DNA of 64,000 bases from Carya illinoinensis. Its lineage: Eukaryota; Streptophyta; Magnoliopsida; Fagales; Juglandaceae. The stretch covers positions 4,216,001-4,280,000 of the forward strand of contig NC_056752.1 in NCBI RefSeq assembly GCF_018687715.1. The letters run 5' to 3'. The translations under genes and the position numbers were made by a program. Below are positions 54,837 to 64,000 of this stretch, in pieces (position 1 is the stretch's first letter; each line of letters starts with the position of its first letter). The notes under the pieces were generated by a model that was not told where the DNA came from, made no database searches, and saw nothing but the letters and a program-made list of their open reading frames with translations.

Positions 54837-56770
54837 TCAATCAATACAAGATATATCTAAAATAACGAAGGGGAGGACCTCAACAGGTACCTCCTCCATC
54901 CATACATACTTAGAGCCTAAAGATAATGCAAGCTTTGCAGCTGCATGGGCAGCTTTGTTTCCTTCTCTACCGGGGAAAGATAAAGACCAATTTGGTTGAG
55001 AAGACACAACAGACTTGATGTCCTCAATCACTTGCCCTAACCAGGAGAAGTTAGTAGAAGTAGAATTGACAGCATCCACCACTGCTTTTGCATCTCCTTC
55101 CAGGAGCACCTACCTATAACCCAGTTCATTACATAGGAAAACAGCTAGCAACAATGCCAAACTCTCTACAACATTGGCTAATCTAATAGCAGACTTTGGG
55201 GCAGTTAGCACCACTTGAGCTTCCCCCCTGAAATCCCTCACGACAACGCCAATCCCCCTCCTTCCCTACTTATTGTCCAAAGCTGCATCAACATTAACCT
55301 TCACAAAGTCAGGCAATGGAGGTCTCCAGATTCTTCTTACATTCCCGACTGCTACTCTTCCCTAAATCTACCTACTCTTTGCTTGAGCCAGCTTGGTAGC
55401 CTCCAATTCATGTACTACCAGCTGAATCACAACAAAAGGACCTTTGAACTTTTCCTAAAAAATGAGATCATTTCTCCTCCTCCATAAACCATTGAAGACA
55501 ACAGCTACTAAGTCCAGTTTGTCATCTTCTAGTCTACATAGAAGATCAAACCATAAAGACATAAAGTCATCATAATTCTGGCTCCATTTTTTTACTAGAT
55601 TGTTTTCCTCCCCCCATACTCAGCTGAAGTTGGACATTTCCACAAAACATGAATTATCGTTTCCTCCTCAATGTTACAGACTAGGCACTTTGAACTATCT
55701 ATAATCATTCTCTTAAATATATTTCTCCTGGTGGGTAAGATTCCATATAGAGCTTTCCAAAGTAATTGTTTAACCTTGCTTATAATCATTCTCTTAAATA
55801 GATTGCTTCTAGTGGGTAAGATTCCATTTAGAGCTTTCCAAAGTAATTGTTTTACCTTGCCTGAGCTTGTCAACCTCCAAATTTTCCTCCAAAGCCCCTC
55901 ATTTTGATCACTAACTGAGGACTCCCCCTCATTTTGTTTCTTTTTAACAAGGTCAATAAAATATGCATTTTTCACATAAAAGATCCCCTTGTCTGATAAA
56001 CCCCAAATGATTTTATCCTCCATCCCCCTAGTATTGATAGGAATACTGCATATACATTGAGCTTCCTCTTATCTGAAAATAGCATGAACCAGTTCTTTTT
56101 TCCATGTCTTACTCTCTTCATCAATTAGAACATCCATTGTTGCATTAGACTCCAACATAGTAAGAGGCAATTGAATCTGGAAGGTGGAAGGGATTGGCAC
56201 CCATTTGTCTTTCCATACTTAAATACTCTTTCCATTACCAACTCTCCAAACCAAACTAACCTTAATCAAATCCATTACAGACATAATGCTTCTCCAAATT
56301 TGGGATGGACAGTAGCCTAATTTTGCCTCCACAAAGTGACTTTTTTGGAAGTACTTTTCCTTACAGATTTGAGCCACCAATGAGGAGGGCTTGTGAATAA
56401 TTCCCCACCCTTGTTTTGCAAGTAATGCTCTTTTAAAAAAGTTTAGGTCACAGAATCCAAACCCTCCCATGCTTTTAGCTGAACCGAGATTGTTCCAACA
56501 TTTCCAGAGAATACCTTTACCATCCTTTTTGTGGCTCCACCAAAATTTTGCAATCATTGCTTCAATTTCTTTAAGTAACATCTTGGGCAGCCTAAATACA
56601 CTCATTGTATATGATGGTATGGCCTGCAGAACACTTTTAATCAAGATTTCCTTTCCTACAGAAGAGAGAAAGGTTGACTTCCCGCTATTGATTCTCTTCC
56701 AAATCTTTTCTTTAAGCCCTCAGAAAGTGTTATACTTTTATTTACCTACCACAGTAGGCAAACCCAGGTA
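54837..56770 (-). pseudogene. LINE ORF2 3' remnant with an 81-bp in-frame tandem duplication
   Basis: Pieces in order: NNYLGLPTVVGK (about 56770), KSVLQAIPSYTMSVFRLPK and ALLAKQGWGIIHKPSSLVAQ (56644-56219), stops at about 56219 and 56070, and the zf-RVT region 56023-55595 (MEDKIIWGLSDKGIFYVKNA, CLVCNIEEETIIHVLWKC). The RNase H part is split by stops (55350-54837): ESLALLLAVFLCNELGYR, VLLEGDAKAVVDAVNST, NKAAHAAAKLAL, YVWMEEVPVEV. Within zf-RVT the segment KVKQLLWKALNGILPTR plus ten residues is repeated, giving two 27-residue copies. At least five stops or shifts. Confidence 0.82.
55701..55862. repeat. 81-bp tandem duplication inside LINE zf-RVT
   Basis: Copies 55701-55781 and 55782-55862 start with ATAATCATTCTCTTAAATA and differ at about eight positions. 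The unit is 27 codons, so the frame is preserved across both copies. Confidence 0.88.
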
Positions 56771-56987
56771 GTTATTGTAACAACCAACCCATTGGATTTT
56801 TTTTCCCCTCCTACTTCCCCTAGCCCCGATAAATTTTCCCCTCTTTTCACTTGACACTAGGTAACCTCCCCTACCCCACAACATCGTTTGAGGTGAGTTT
56901 CATCTTTCCATTTGTATTTTATCTTTCCAACGATTTTTCACTTTCCATTTTTGCACATTCCGAAAATCAATTCACCCAAATATCCAC

Positions 56988-57396
56988 TGTTGGGAGCTAT
57001 TCTGACACAGAGATGATTCTAAATGAAGGAGGGACGAAATTTAACGTGGTTCGGCAATTGCCTACGTCCACAGCTGCTGTAATTTCACTATGAAATAATT
57101 TTTACAAAAAACTCTCTCTGCTCACCCACTCTCTTTCTCTCTTGTAAACTCTCCCACACTTTGTCTGCACACACGCAGCACTCTCTGTTTTCTCTCTGCT
57201 GCACTCTGTCCGCACACACACACTCACCTCATCACAGCACTTCTATTTATAATATTGATTGGGAGTCGTCGATGAGAAGGTGCAGTTGAGAGAAGGTGCA
57301 GCCGCACCTTTTGAATTCGGTGCATTCAGTGTCTTTCGGTGCATTAAACAAGCACATGCCATGCATGACCCACCACTCTTGTCTCCATTCGCAACA
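56988..57396 (-). repeat. TNT1-like copia 3' LTR (409 bp)
   Basis: Contains ACGTGGTTCGGCAATTGCC near 57048, TC-rich sequence (57110-57160) and GAGAAGGTGCAG repeats near 57275-57300. The termini are TG...CA. The adjoining purine-rich tract is CAAGTGGGAGAT (minus strand, 57408-57397). Confidence 0.92.
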
Positions 57397-57467
57397 ATCT
57401 CCCACTTGGAGACAAATGAGTCTTCATATCTTCATAGCAACTATCACAGCAACTTCAAGTCATGCCT

Positions 57468-60400
57468 TTAGGTACGGAGGCCAACTGAAGCTACACATAG
57501 CTTCAGTTTGTCAACAGTAACTACTTTTGTGAACATGTCTGCTGGGTTCTCTGTTCCTCGAATCTTCTCAAGTATCAGCTGTCCACTATCGAGAAGAGAT
57601 CGGATAAAATGGTATCGCAACTGTATGTGTTTTGTTCTGGAATGAAAGACTGTATTTTTTGCAAGAAAAATAGCACTCTGACTATCACTGTGCAGAATAC
57701 CTTTTTCATTCTTCTTTCCTAATTCTTCCAAGAATGACTGCAACCAAACCATTTCCTTCCCTGCTTCAGTTATAGTAACGTATTCCGCTTCTGTAGTTGA
57801 GAGAGCAACAATCTTCTGTAACTTAGAAGCCCACGATACAGCTGTACCACCCAGCGTATACACAAATCCAGTAGTACTTTTCTGCTGTCAACGTCACCTG
57901 CTAAATCAGCATCTACATATCCCTGTAGTTTTAAACCTGCTTTTGTAAAGCATAGTGACGTATCTGAAGAGCCTTGTAGATATCTTAAAATCCACTTGAC
58001 TGCTTCCCAATGCTGCTTTCCTGGATTACTCATGTACCTACTCACAGCTCTCACTGTTTGTGCAATATCTGGCCTTGTACAGACCATGGCGTACATAAGA
58101 CTACCAATAGTAGATGCATAGGGTATTCCGTTCATGCATTCTTGCTCTTCCTCCGTCTTTGGCGACTGATCCTTAGTTAGTCGAAAGTGACTAGCTAAGG
58201 GTGTGCTCACTGGTTTCGCCTTGTTAAACCTTCTAAGCACCTTCTTCACATACTCCTCCTGCGAGAGCTTGAGAGTATCATTAGACCTGTCTCTAATAAT
58301 TCTCATACCAAGAATTTGTTTTGCAGCACCCAAATCCTTCATCTCAAATCGCTTTGACAACTGCTTCTTCAGTTTATTGATCTCCTCGATGCTTGACCTT
58401 GCAACGAGCATATCATCCACATACAACAGTAGGATAATATAAGAGTTGTCAAAGTTCTTCATATAGAAACAATGGTCAGGCTGCAGTCTTGTAAATCCAT
58501 TACTGCACATGAAGTTGTCAAACTTTCGGTACCATTGTCGTGGAGCTTGTTTTAGGCCATACAAGCTCTTCTTCAGTTTGCAAACTAGATTCTCTTTTCC
58601 CTTCACTGAGAATCCTTGTGGCTAGTGCATATAGATGTCTTCCTCCAAATCACCATGAAGGAATGCAGTCTTCACATCTAACTGCTCAAGATGTAGATTC
58701 TCTGCAGCCACAATTGCCAACACTAGCCTGATCGTGGTCAATTTTACAACTGGAGAGAAAATGTCTGTGTAGTCGACACCTTCCTTTTATTGAAACCCCT
58801 TCACGGCCATTCTGGCTTTGTAACGCTTGCTACCATTGTGCTCTTCCTTAATTCTGTACACCCATTTATTGTGCAAAGCCTTCTTGCCTTTTGAAAGCTT
58901 AGTTAGCTCCCATGTCTGATTTGACAGCAGTGACTCTATCTCATCTTACATGGCTTTCTCCCACTTGATCAAATCTTCTACTCGTAGAGCTTCATCATAA
59001 CTTTCTGGTTCACCACTATCTGTTAGCAAGATGTAGTCTAGAGATGGTGAGAACCGCAATGGTGGCCTGATTGCCCTTGAAGATCTTCGAATAACAGTGA
59101 GTGGTGTACGTTGTTCGATTTGTGTATCATCATTTTCTTGATCCTCGTTCTGATCAGTGTTGACTCGAGTAACATCAAAATCAACAACCTCAGGTTTCTT
59201 TGGCTGCTCTTCAGATTCAGCTTATGACTTAGTTTTGTACAGAATCTGCTCATTAAATATCACATTTCTACTTCTGATGATTTTGCAATTTTTATCATCC
59301 CAAAATCGATAGCCAAATTCTTCATCACCATAACTGATGAAAAAACATTTTCTAGTTTGGCTTCTAACTTGTTACGATCAGTAGAATCTACGTGATCATA
59401 TGATAAACAGCCAAAACTTTCAAATGGGACAAATTTACCTTCTTTCCGCTCCAGACTTCCTCTGGTAGATCGAACTTTAAGGGAACTGAAGGTCCCCAGT
59501 TAATCAAATATGCAGCGGTGTTAACTGCATCAGCCCAAAAACATTCAGGCAATCTTGAATTCAGCCTCATGCTTCTGGCACGTTCGTTGAGAGTTCAGTT
59601 CATGCATTCAGCTACGCCATTCTGCTGCGGTGTCCCGGGAATAGTCTTCTGAAATCTAATTCCATTTGCAGCACAGAATTCTTTGAACCCTCCGTCGATG
59701 TACTCTCCTCCATTGTCTAACCTCAGACATTTTAACTTCAAGCCTGTTTCATTTTCAACCATGGCTCTCCACTTCTTGAAAGTATCAAATGTGTCAGATT
59801 TATTTTTCAAAAAATAAACCCATACTTTCCTACTTGAGTCATCAATAAAGGAAATATAGTATCGCGATCCTCCAAGAGAAGCGACTGGGGATGGCCCCCA
59901 CAAATCTGTGTGCACCAATTCCAACTTTGTAGATTTTGGAGTTTTACCATTTTTCAAGAAACTAACCTTTTTCTGCTTCCCAAAAATGCAACCTTCACAC
60001 ATGTCGAAATCAGTTGATTCCAACTTTGGTAACTTCCCCTTGGATAATAGTATTTTCATTCCTTTCTCACTCATATGACCAAGCCTTTGATGCCATAGGT
60101 TGGCATTTGCGTCAGCAATTGCAACAGTATCTCTAATGCTTGAAGTCATGTATAGAGTACCTGTTTTTGTGCCTCGAGCTACTACCATAGCTCCTTTTAT
60201 TATCTTCCACGTGCCACTGGTAAATAGTACCGAATGCCCATCAGCATCAAGCTGTCCTACAGAAATCAGGTTCCTCATGAGCTTAGGAACATGTCGCACC
60301 TTCTGTAACAACCATGCACTTCCATTGGGCAGATTGATTGGTACATCTCCCATGCCTTCGATTTCCAACGCTTCATCATCTGCTAAGTACACCTTCCCAA

Positions 60401-60590
60401 AATCACCAGTGACATAATTCTGCATAATTTCTCGGTGTGCTGTAGTGTGGAACGAGGCTCCTGAATCTAACACCCAAGATTCAATTTGGTTGTCGACTGA
60501 AAGGAGTAAGGCATCTCGGAGATCTTCTGTTGTGGCATTAGTAGAGTCATGCTCATTCTTCTTCTTTGCTTCCTTGCAATTATTTTTGAA
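57468..60590 (-). pseudogene. TNT1-like pol remnant: protease, integrase, reverse transcriptase, RNase H
   Basis: Protease: WVLDSGASFHTTAHR (60480). Pre-integrase: LWHQRLGHMSEKGMKILLSK. Integrase: VHTDLWGPSPVASLGGSRYY, FIDDSSRKVWVYF, RLDNGGEY, TPQQNGVAE, so the acidic triad seems retained to 59595; a stop follows and the C-terminal part is shattered (59590-58620), with many stops across three frames. Reverse transcriptase continues in a clean stretch (58606-57900): LVCKLKKSLYGLKQAPRQWY, LLLYVDDMLVARSS, MKDLGAAKQILGM. One shift near 57890 leads to RNase H (STTEAEYVTITEAGKEMVWL, TKHIQLRYHFIR) ending at 57468. The upstream half of the reverse transcriptase is in pieces. Confidence 0.88.
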
Positions 60591-60639
60591 GTGACCAATC
60601 TTGCCACAATTCCAGCACTGTACTTGTTTTCCGGACCTA

Positions 60640-61321
60640 GATTTACTTCTGCCTCTTCGGGACTTTGACTTGCCCCAATTTGAACTTTTACTAACTCCTC
60701 TACCTCTTGTCTCGAGGTTTAAGGCAGAACTGGAAGTTGATGCTTCTCCTGTATCTTTTCGCGAACTTCCTCACTAAGAATATGGTCCCAGATATCTTGA
60801 TACTTCATCTTTGTTTTGCCATAAGAATTGCTAACAGTTGTTCTCATGGCCTCCCAGCTTTTTGGCAATTGAGTTAGAGCAATCAGTGCACGTACTTCAT
60901 CATCAAATTCAATTCCCACTGAAGCTAATTGATTGATGATGGTGTTGAACTCATTCAGATGCTGAATAACTGGAGTTCCTTCTGCCATTCTCAAGTAAAA
61001 TAGCTTGTACATCAAATACACTTTGTTATTGGCTGATGGCTGCTCGTACATGTCTGATAGAGCTTTCATCAAATCCGTTGTGGTCTTTTCCTTTCCCACA
61101 TTGTGTGCAACTAATCTTGACAGTGTTAGTCGAATGACTCCCAACACTTATCTATCAAGGAAACTCCAATCTTTATTGCTCATGTCATCTGGCTTTCTTC
61201 CTAGGAGTGGAAGATGTAGTTTCTTCCCATAGAGATAATCCTCTATCTGCATTCTCCAGTAGGTAAAGTCTGTACCGTCAAATTTCTCGATACCAACACC
61301 TTTAGCTTCTTCTCTAGCCAT
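60640..61321 (-). pseudogene. TNT1-like gag remnant
   Basis: The likely start is MAREEAKGVGIEKFDGTDF (61321), then YWRMQIEDYLYGKKLHLPLL. A stop follows LDR at 61148, and the same frame continues LVAHNVGKEKTTTDLMKAL, QHLNEFNTIINQLASVGIEF to a stop at 60719. These are UBN2-type gag signatures. Overlapping in another frame a basic RGRSKSRSGKQV stretch and a CWNCGKIGHFKNNC knuckle (C-x2-C-x4-H-x4-C, about 60630-60590) follow. One stop and one shift disable it. Confidence 0.85.
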
Positions 61322-61399
61322 AACTTTACAAATGAGTTCAAATTTAAACAAACAAAAATTACCGTTACGTCCGAAACACTCGAATTAGCTAGAAACAAG

Positions 61400-61979
61400 T
61401 CCGGAATGATCCAAATAGTTTGTCAGCACTATTTGATCGTCGCGATGGAACTCCAACTGGCGTGATCTAGCCCAAAATGATCTACAACACATGGATGGTT
61501 CAAATCCAATGTACTGATGGCGAATCTCAAAATTTCGACCGTACGGATGAGTCCGAAATGATCCAAATAGTTGGAACCACTATTTGATCGTTGAAATCGG
61601 ACTGCGAATGGCTTAGATCTAGCCGAAAACAGTTTTGAAAAATGGACGGTTCTGATCTGTCTAGCGCGTGGGATACACGCGCTGCACAGTGCGAGTGGGC
61701 GGCGCGTAGGCGCGTGTATTACACGCGCTACAGCACTATGCGCGTGGGAGAGAGTGAGGGTGCGTGGGCGCGTGTGGATCACGTGTCTTCAACCTCTGGA
61801 GCGCGTGGGGGCGCGTGGGTTGCAGCAGATGCACGTGCCAATCTTCTAGGGCCGCGTGTAGGCTCGTTCGACCTCCATTTTCGATTCCATTTGTCGCAAC
61901 GGATTCGTCTCGAGGCGAGGAACACCGTGGAGTTGTCAAAAATTGATTTTGAACAACTTAAATTTTTGGACAGCTCGAA
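61400..61979 (-). other. Untranslated leader of the TNT1-like element, CpG-rich with internal repeats
   Basis: Two related stretches about 150 bp apart (61399-61440 and 61549-61590) both carry GATCCAAATAGTTNN...CACTATTTGATCGT. Between 61660 and 61850 GCGCGTG and its reverse complement CACGCGC recur many times, making this the most GC- and CpG-rich part of the window. No protein expected. Confidence 0.75.
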
Positions 61980-61996
61980 CCAGTGCTCTGATACCA
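61980..61996 (-). other. Copia primer-binding site
   Basis: TGGTATCAGAGCACTGG (minus strand) lies two bases inside the 5' LTR and fits the 3' end of initiator methionine tRNA. Confidence 0.92.
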
Positions 61997-61998
61997 GT

Positions 61999-62416
61999 TG
62001 TTGGGAGCTGTTCTGACACAGAGATGATTCTAAATAAAGGAGGGACGAAATTTAACGTGGTTCGGCAATTGCCTACATCCACAGCTGCTGTAATTTCACT
62101 ATGAAATAATTTTTACAACAAACTCTCTCTGCTCACCCACTCTCTTTCTCTCTTGTAAACTCTCCCACACTTTGTCTGCACACATGCAGCACTCTCTATT
62201 TTCTCTCTGCTGCACTCTGTCCGCACACACACACTCACCTCATCACAGCACTTCTATTTATAATATTGATTGGGAGTCGTCGATGAGAAGGTGCAGTTGA
62301 GAGAAGGTGCAGCCGCACCTTTTGAATTCGGTGCATTCGGTCCATTCGGTGTCTTTCGGTGCATTAAACAAGCACATGCCATGCATGACCCACCACTTTT
62401 GTCTCCATTCGCAACA
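61999..62416 (-). repeat. TNT1-like copia 5' LTR (418 bp)
   Basis: The same as the 3' LTR except for about eight substitutions and a 9-bp insertion in the GGTGCATTCGG area (near 62335), which looks like a short slippage duplication. Confidence 0.92.
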
Positions 62417-63150
62417 TCCACCATCTCACGTCTCGGCAGTTTGAATCTCTTTTGTTTTGATGTTCTCTTCATTATTTCATTCCCCATCCGTCAATTAGAT
62501 CATTTTTCTCTATCCATATATCTCATGCTCTCAGTCTTCTGTCTGTCTGAGTCTCTTCCGTTCACTGCAAACCACTAGTCTATCATCATGATCAATAAGA
62601 ACCTACTTCACCACCGTAAGCCAAACGATGCACACAGCCGCCACGAAGCCAGCTTCCTCCATGACATCGCCACTTGCACATAAAGTGCCGTCAGGCACGT
62701 CTCAACCAGCCCCTCTCCAAATGCATGGCAACCTTCCATTTGTAGAAACACATCTCGCGAGTCACCCTCAACCTTGGTAGCAACCACAACACAGACTTAA
62801 GCCCGACATTCAAGCAACAACCATCTTCATCAGTACCCAACCAACTCGTGACCCACCAGCCCTCTGCCCCTCTCCTCTCCCTCCACCGTAAACTATCACC
62901 ACCCTGATTTCACCACGTGAAACGCCAAGCACACGGCTTGCATGGCAAGAAATCAACCACCGAAGAAGCCCCTGTTTTTTACCCCCGAAACAGAGGAAGT
63001 AGTCTTCCCTGCTGTGGGCCTCAAGCCAGCCACCCCACACCTCCAGTCTCCTCCACGCCATCACCACCTGCACGAAGAGCGTTGCCAGGCACTACACGTC
63101 ACTCCAGGTCTGCCGTTTTCCTCATGGTAAGCCGGCGGCACCCTCTCAAC

Positions 63151-63185
63151 TTACTCTCTCTCTCTCTCTCCGTCTCTCTCTTTCT
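63151..63185. repeat. CT microsatellite
   Basis: Imperfect CT run broken by CCGT and TTT. Confidence 0.75.
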
Positions 63186-63810
63186 CACTCATCATCACCA
63201 ACTCTTTCTCAGATATCCCTCTCTCTATGTTTTCAGCAACCTGATGTCTGTTGCATGCCATCTTTCTTCCCCTTGGTGTTGCTTTGTTTCTGGTCTTATT
63301 TTTTTAGTTTAAGCTTCTTACGTGCCCTCTGTTCCCTTCATGTATTATTTCTGAAGTGTAGTGTAATTTTATTTTTAAGTGTTAACCTTTTGCAAGAGAA
63401 GTTTGTTTTACATTTATGCCCTTGATATTTGAAGGCTATATCAGAATATTTTTTTGTTTAGTTTCTTCTTTGTGCTTGTTTTAAGTAGAACCTATTTTAT
63501 GATGGCCTTGTTTTAGGTCTCAAATTAATTTGTATTTGTACTGATAGTATTTTATTTAAATTATTTGAAGTATCTATTTACAACTTGATTTCACGGAAAA
63601 CATTAAGGTATCTTCGTTATTTTATTTAGTATTAATTTTACAAGTTGATTTTAGTAGTATTTTAAATAAGAAGATTTAATTGAGTTAGGTATTATTAGAC
63701 TTCTTGTAAAGCTGAATAATTATATTAATTCTAAGAAATAAACCTATTTTAAGAGAGAAGGTTTTCATGGCTTATTTATGGGAGCTTATAGTAATCAAAG
63801 TATTCTATAA

Positions 63811-63812
<2 letters not shown>

Positions 63813-63870
<58 letters not shown>
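63813..63870. repeat. Compound (AC)n(AT)n microsatellite
   Basis: About 19 AC units (63813-63850) run directly into about 10 AT units (63851-63870). Confidence 0.92.
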
Positions 63871-64000
63871 TCGTATATGTTGTTAGTTTTTTAAACAAGT
63901 GTATTTATTGATTTTCATGATTAACTAAATATTTATTGGGTTATCTTTTTTAGTATGAACTCAATTATGTGTTACTGAGGAATTTAGAAAGTGGTGGTAT

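Larger units (their letters stand above)
54800..56775 (-). mobile_element. 5'-truncated L1-type LINE
   Basis: Only the 3' third of a LINE remains: the end of reverse transcriptase, zf-RVT and RNase H, followed by a short 3' end and an A-rich tail (T-rich 54796-54812 on +). The 5' break at about 56775 lies within the YLGLPTVVG motif after the catalytic core. Truncation of this type is normal for LINEs. The protein is of the same group as the LINE at 11.8-14.8 kb (shared SSLVAQI.KEKYF) but diverged. Confidence 0.8.
56988..62416 (-). mobile_element. Ty1/copia (TNT1-like) LTR retrotransposon, structurally complete, coding decayed
   Basis: LTRs at 61999-62416 (5') and 56988-57396 (3') both run TGTTGGGAGCT...ATTCGCAACA and are bordered by TCCAC at 56983-56987 and 62417-62421. 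On the minus strand a TGGTATCAGAGCACTGG primer site precedes a leader, gag, protease, integrase, reverse transcriptase and RNase H, the copia order, and a purine-rich tract adjoins the 3' LTR. LTRs differ by about eight substitutions and one 9-bp indel (hand count), younger than the element at 21-26 kb, yet the coding part is badly damaged. Protein signatures are closest to TNT1-94-type elements. Confidence 0.93.
62422..64000. other. No gene recognised; C/CA-rich segment then AT-rich segment
   Basis: 62600-63130 is relatively GC-rich, full of CCACC, GCCACG and CACCACC, with weak internal similarity between about 62640-62705 and 63035-63100 (CATCNCCACNTGCAC, GCCNGGCAC). It could be an LTR or the leader of a gene continuing off-window, but open frames at 62917-63312 and the minus 62810-63073 show no domain. 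63300-64000 is AT-rich. The 56776-56987 piece is its continuation on the other side of the copia insertion. Confidence 0.4.

Overview
The window is plant nuclear DNA, most likely from a woody dicot: AT-rich, intron-containing, with no prokaryotic operons and almost wholly built of transposable elements in several stages of decay. A dispersed AT-rich MITE family with GAGATGAGAT-type motifs (three copies here) resembles repeats I remember from Fagales such as walnut, pecan and oak, so a Fagales source is a weak inference. No rRNA, tRNA, CRISPR or organelle segment was recognised, and I see no convincing undescribed system; the interest lies in the structure and order of the insertions and in a broken receptor-kinase family.

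Layout. 1-11678: right-hand part of a CACTA (En/Spm) DNA transposon on the + strand, with a TNP2-type transposase, a multi-exon Transposase_24 gene, a subterminal repeat zone and the terminal TTGTAGTG. 11679-14858: an L1-type LINE whose 5' part is inverted (twin-priming structure), interrupted by a 443-bp MULE-like element with a 9-bp target duplication. 15263-15819: PIF/Harbinger-like MITE. 16330-19250: decayed minus-strand Ty3/gypsy element. 19255-20511: a malectin-like ectodomain gene (minus). 21086-26240: complete but decayed + strand Ty1/copia element with both LTRs and target duplication. 26.8-29 kb: nested MITEs and a foldback. 30.6-35.4 kb: LTR-like remnants and the end of a second CACTA element. 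35.4-39.4 kb: hAT transposase pseudogene. 39.46-40.2 kb: minus-strand remnant resembling a putative plant transposon protein domain. 41.2-54 kb: fragments of malectin-like receptor kinases (minus), split by a full-length minus-strand L1 LINE (44565-50422) with target duplications. 54.8-56.8 kb: 5'-truncated LINE. 56988-62416: minus-strand TNT1-like copia element with both LTRs and target duplication. 62.4-64 kb: no recognised gene, two microsatellites.

How the parts relate. The only host-type genes are malectin-like receptor relatives (CrRLK1L-like) near 20, 41 and 51-54 kb, all on the minus strand: one ectodomain-only reading frame, one signal-peptide fragment, one nearly complete pseudogene, plus an extra C-terminal fragment. 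This looks like an old tandem array broken up by transposons. By LTR divergence (hand counts) the element at 57-62 kb is younger than the one at 21-26 kb. None of the transposons appears coding-competent as read; the LINE at 44.6-50.4 kb is closest, with one ORF2 frame interrupted only by nonsense substitutions.
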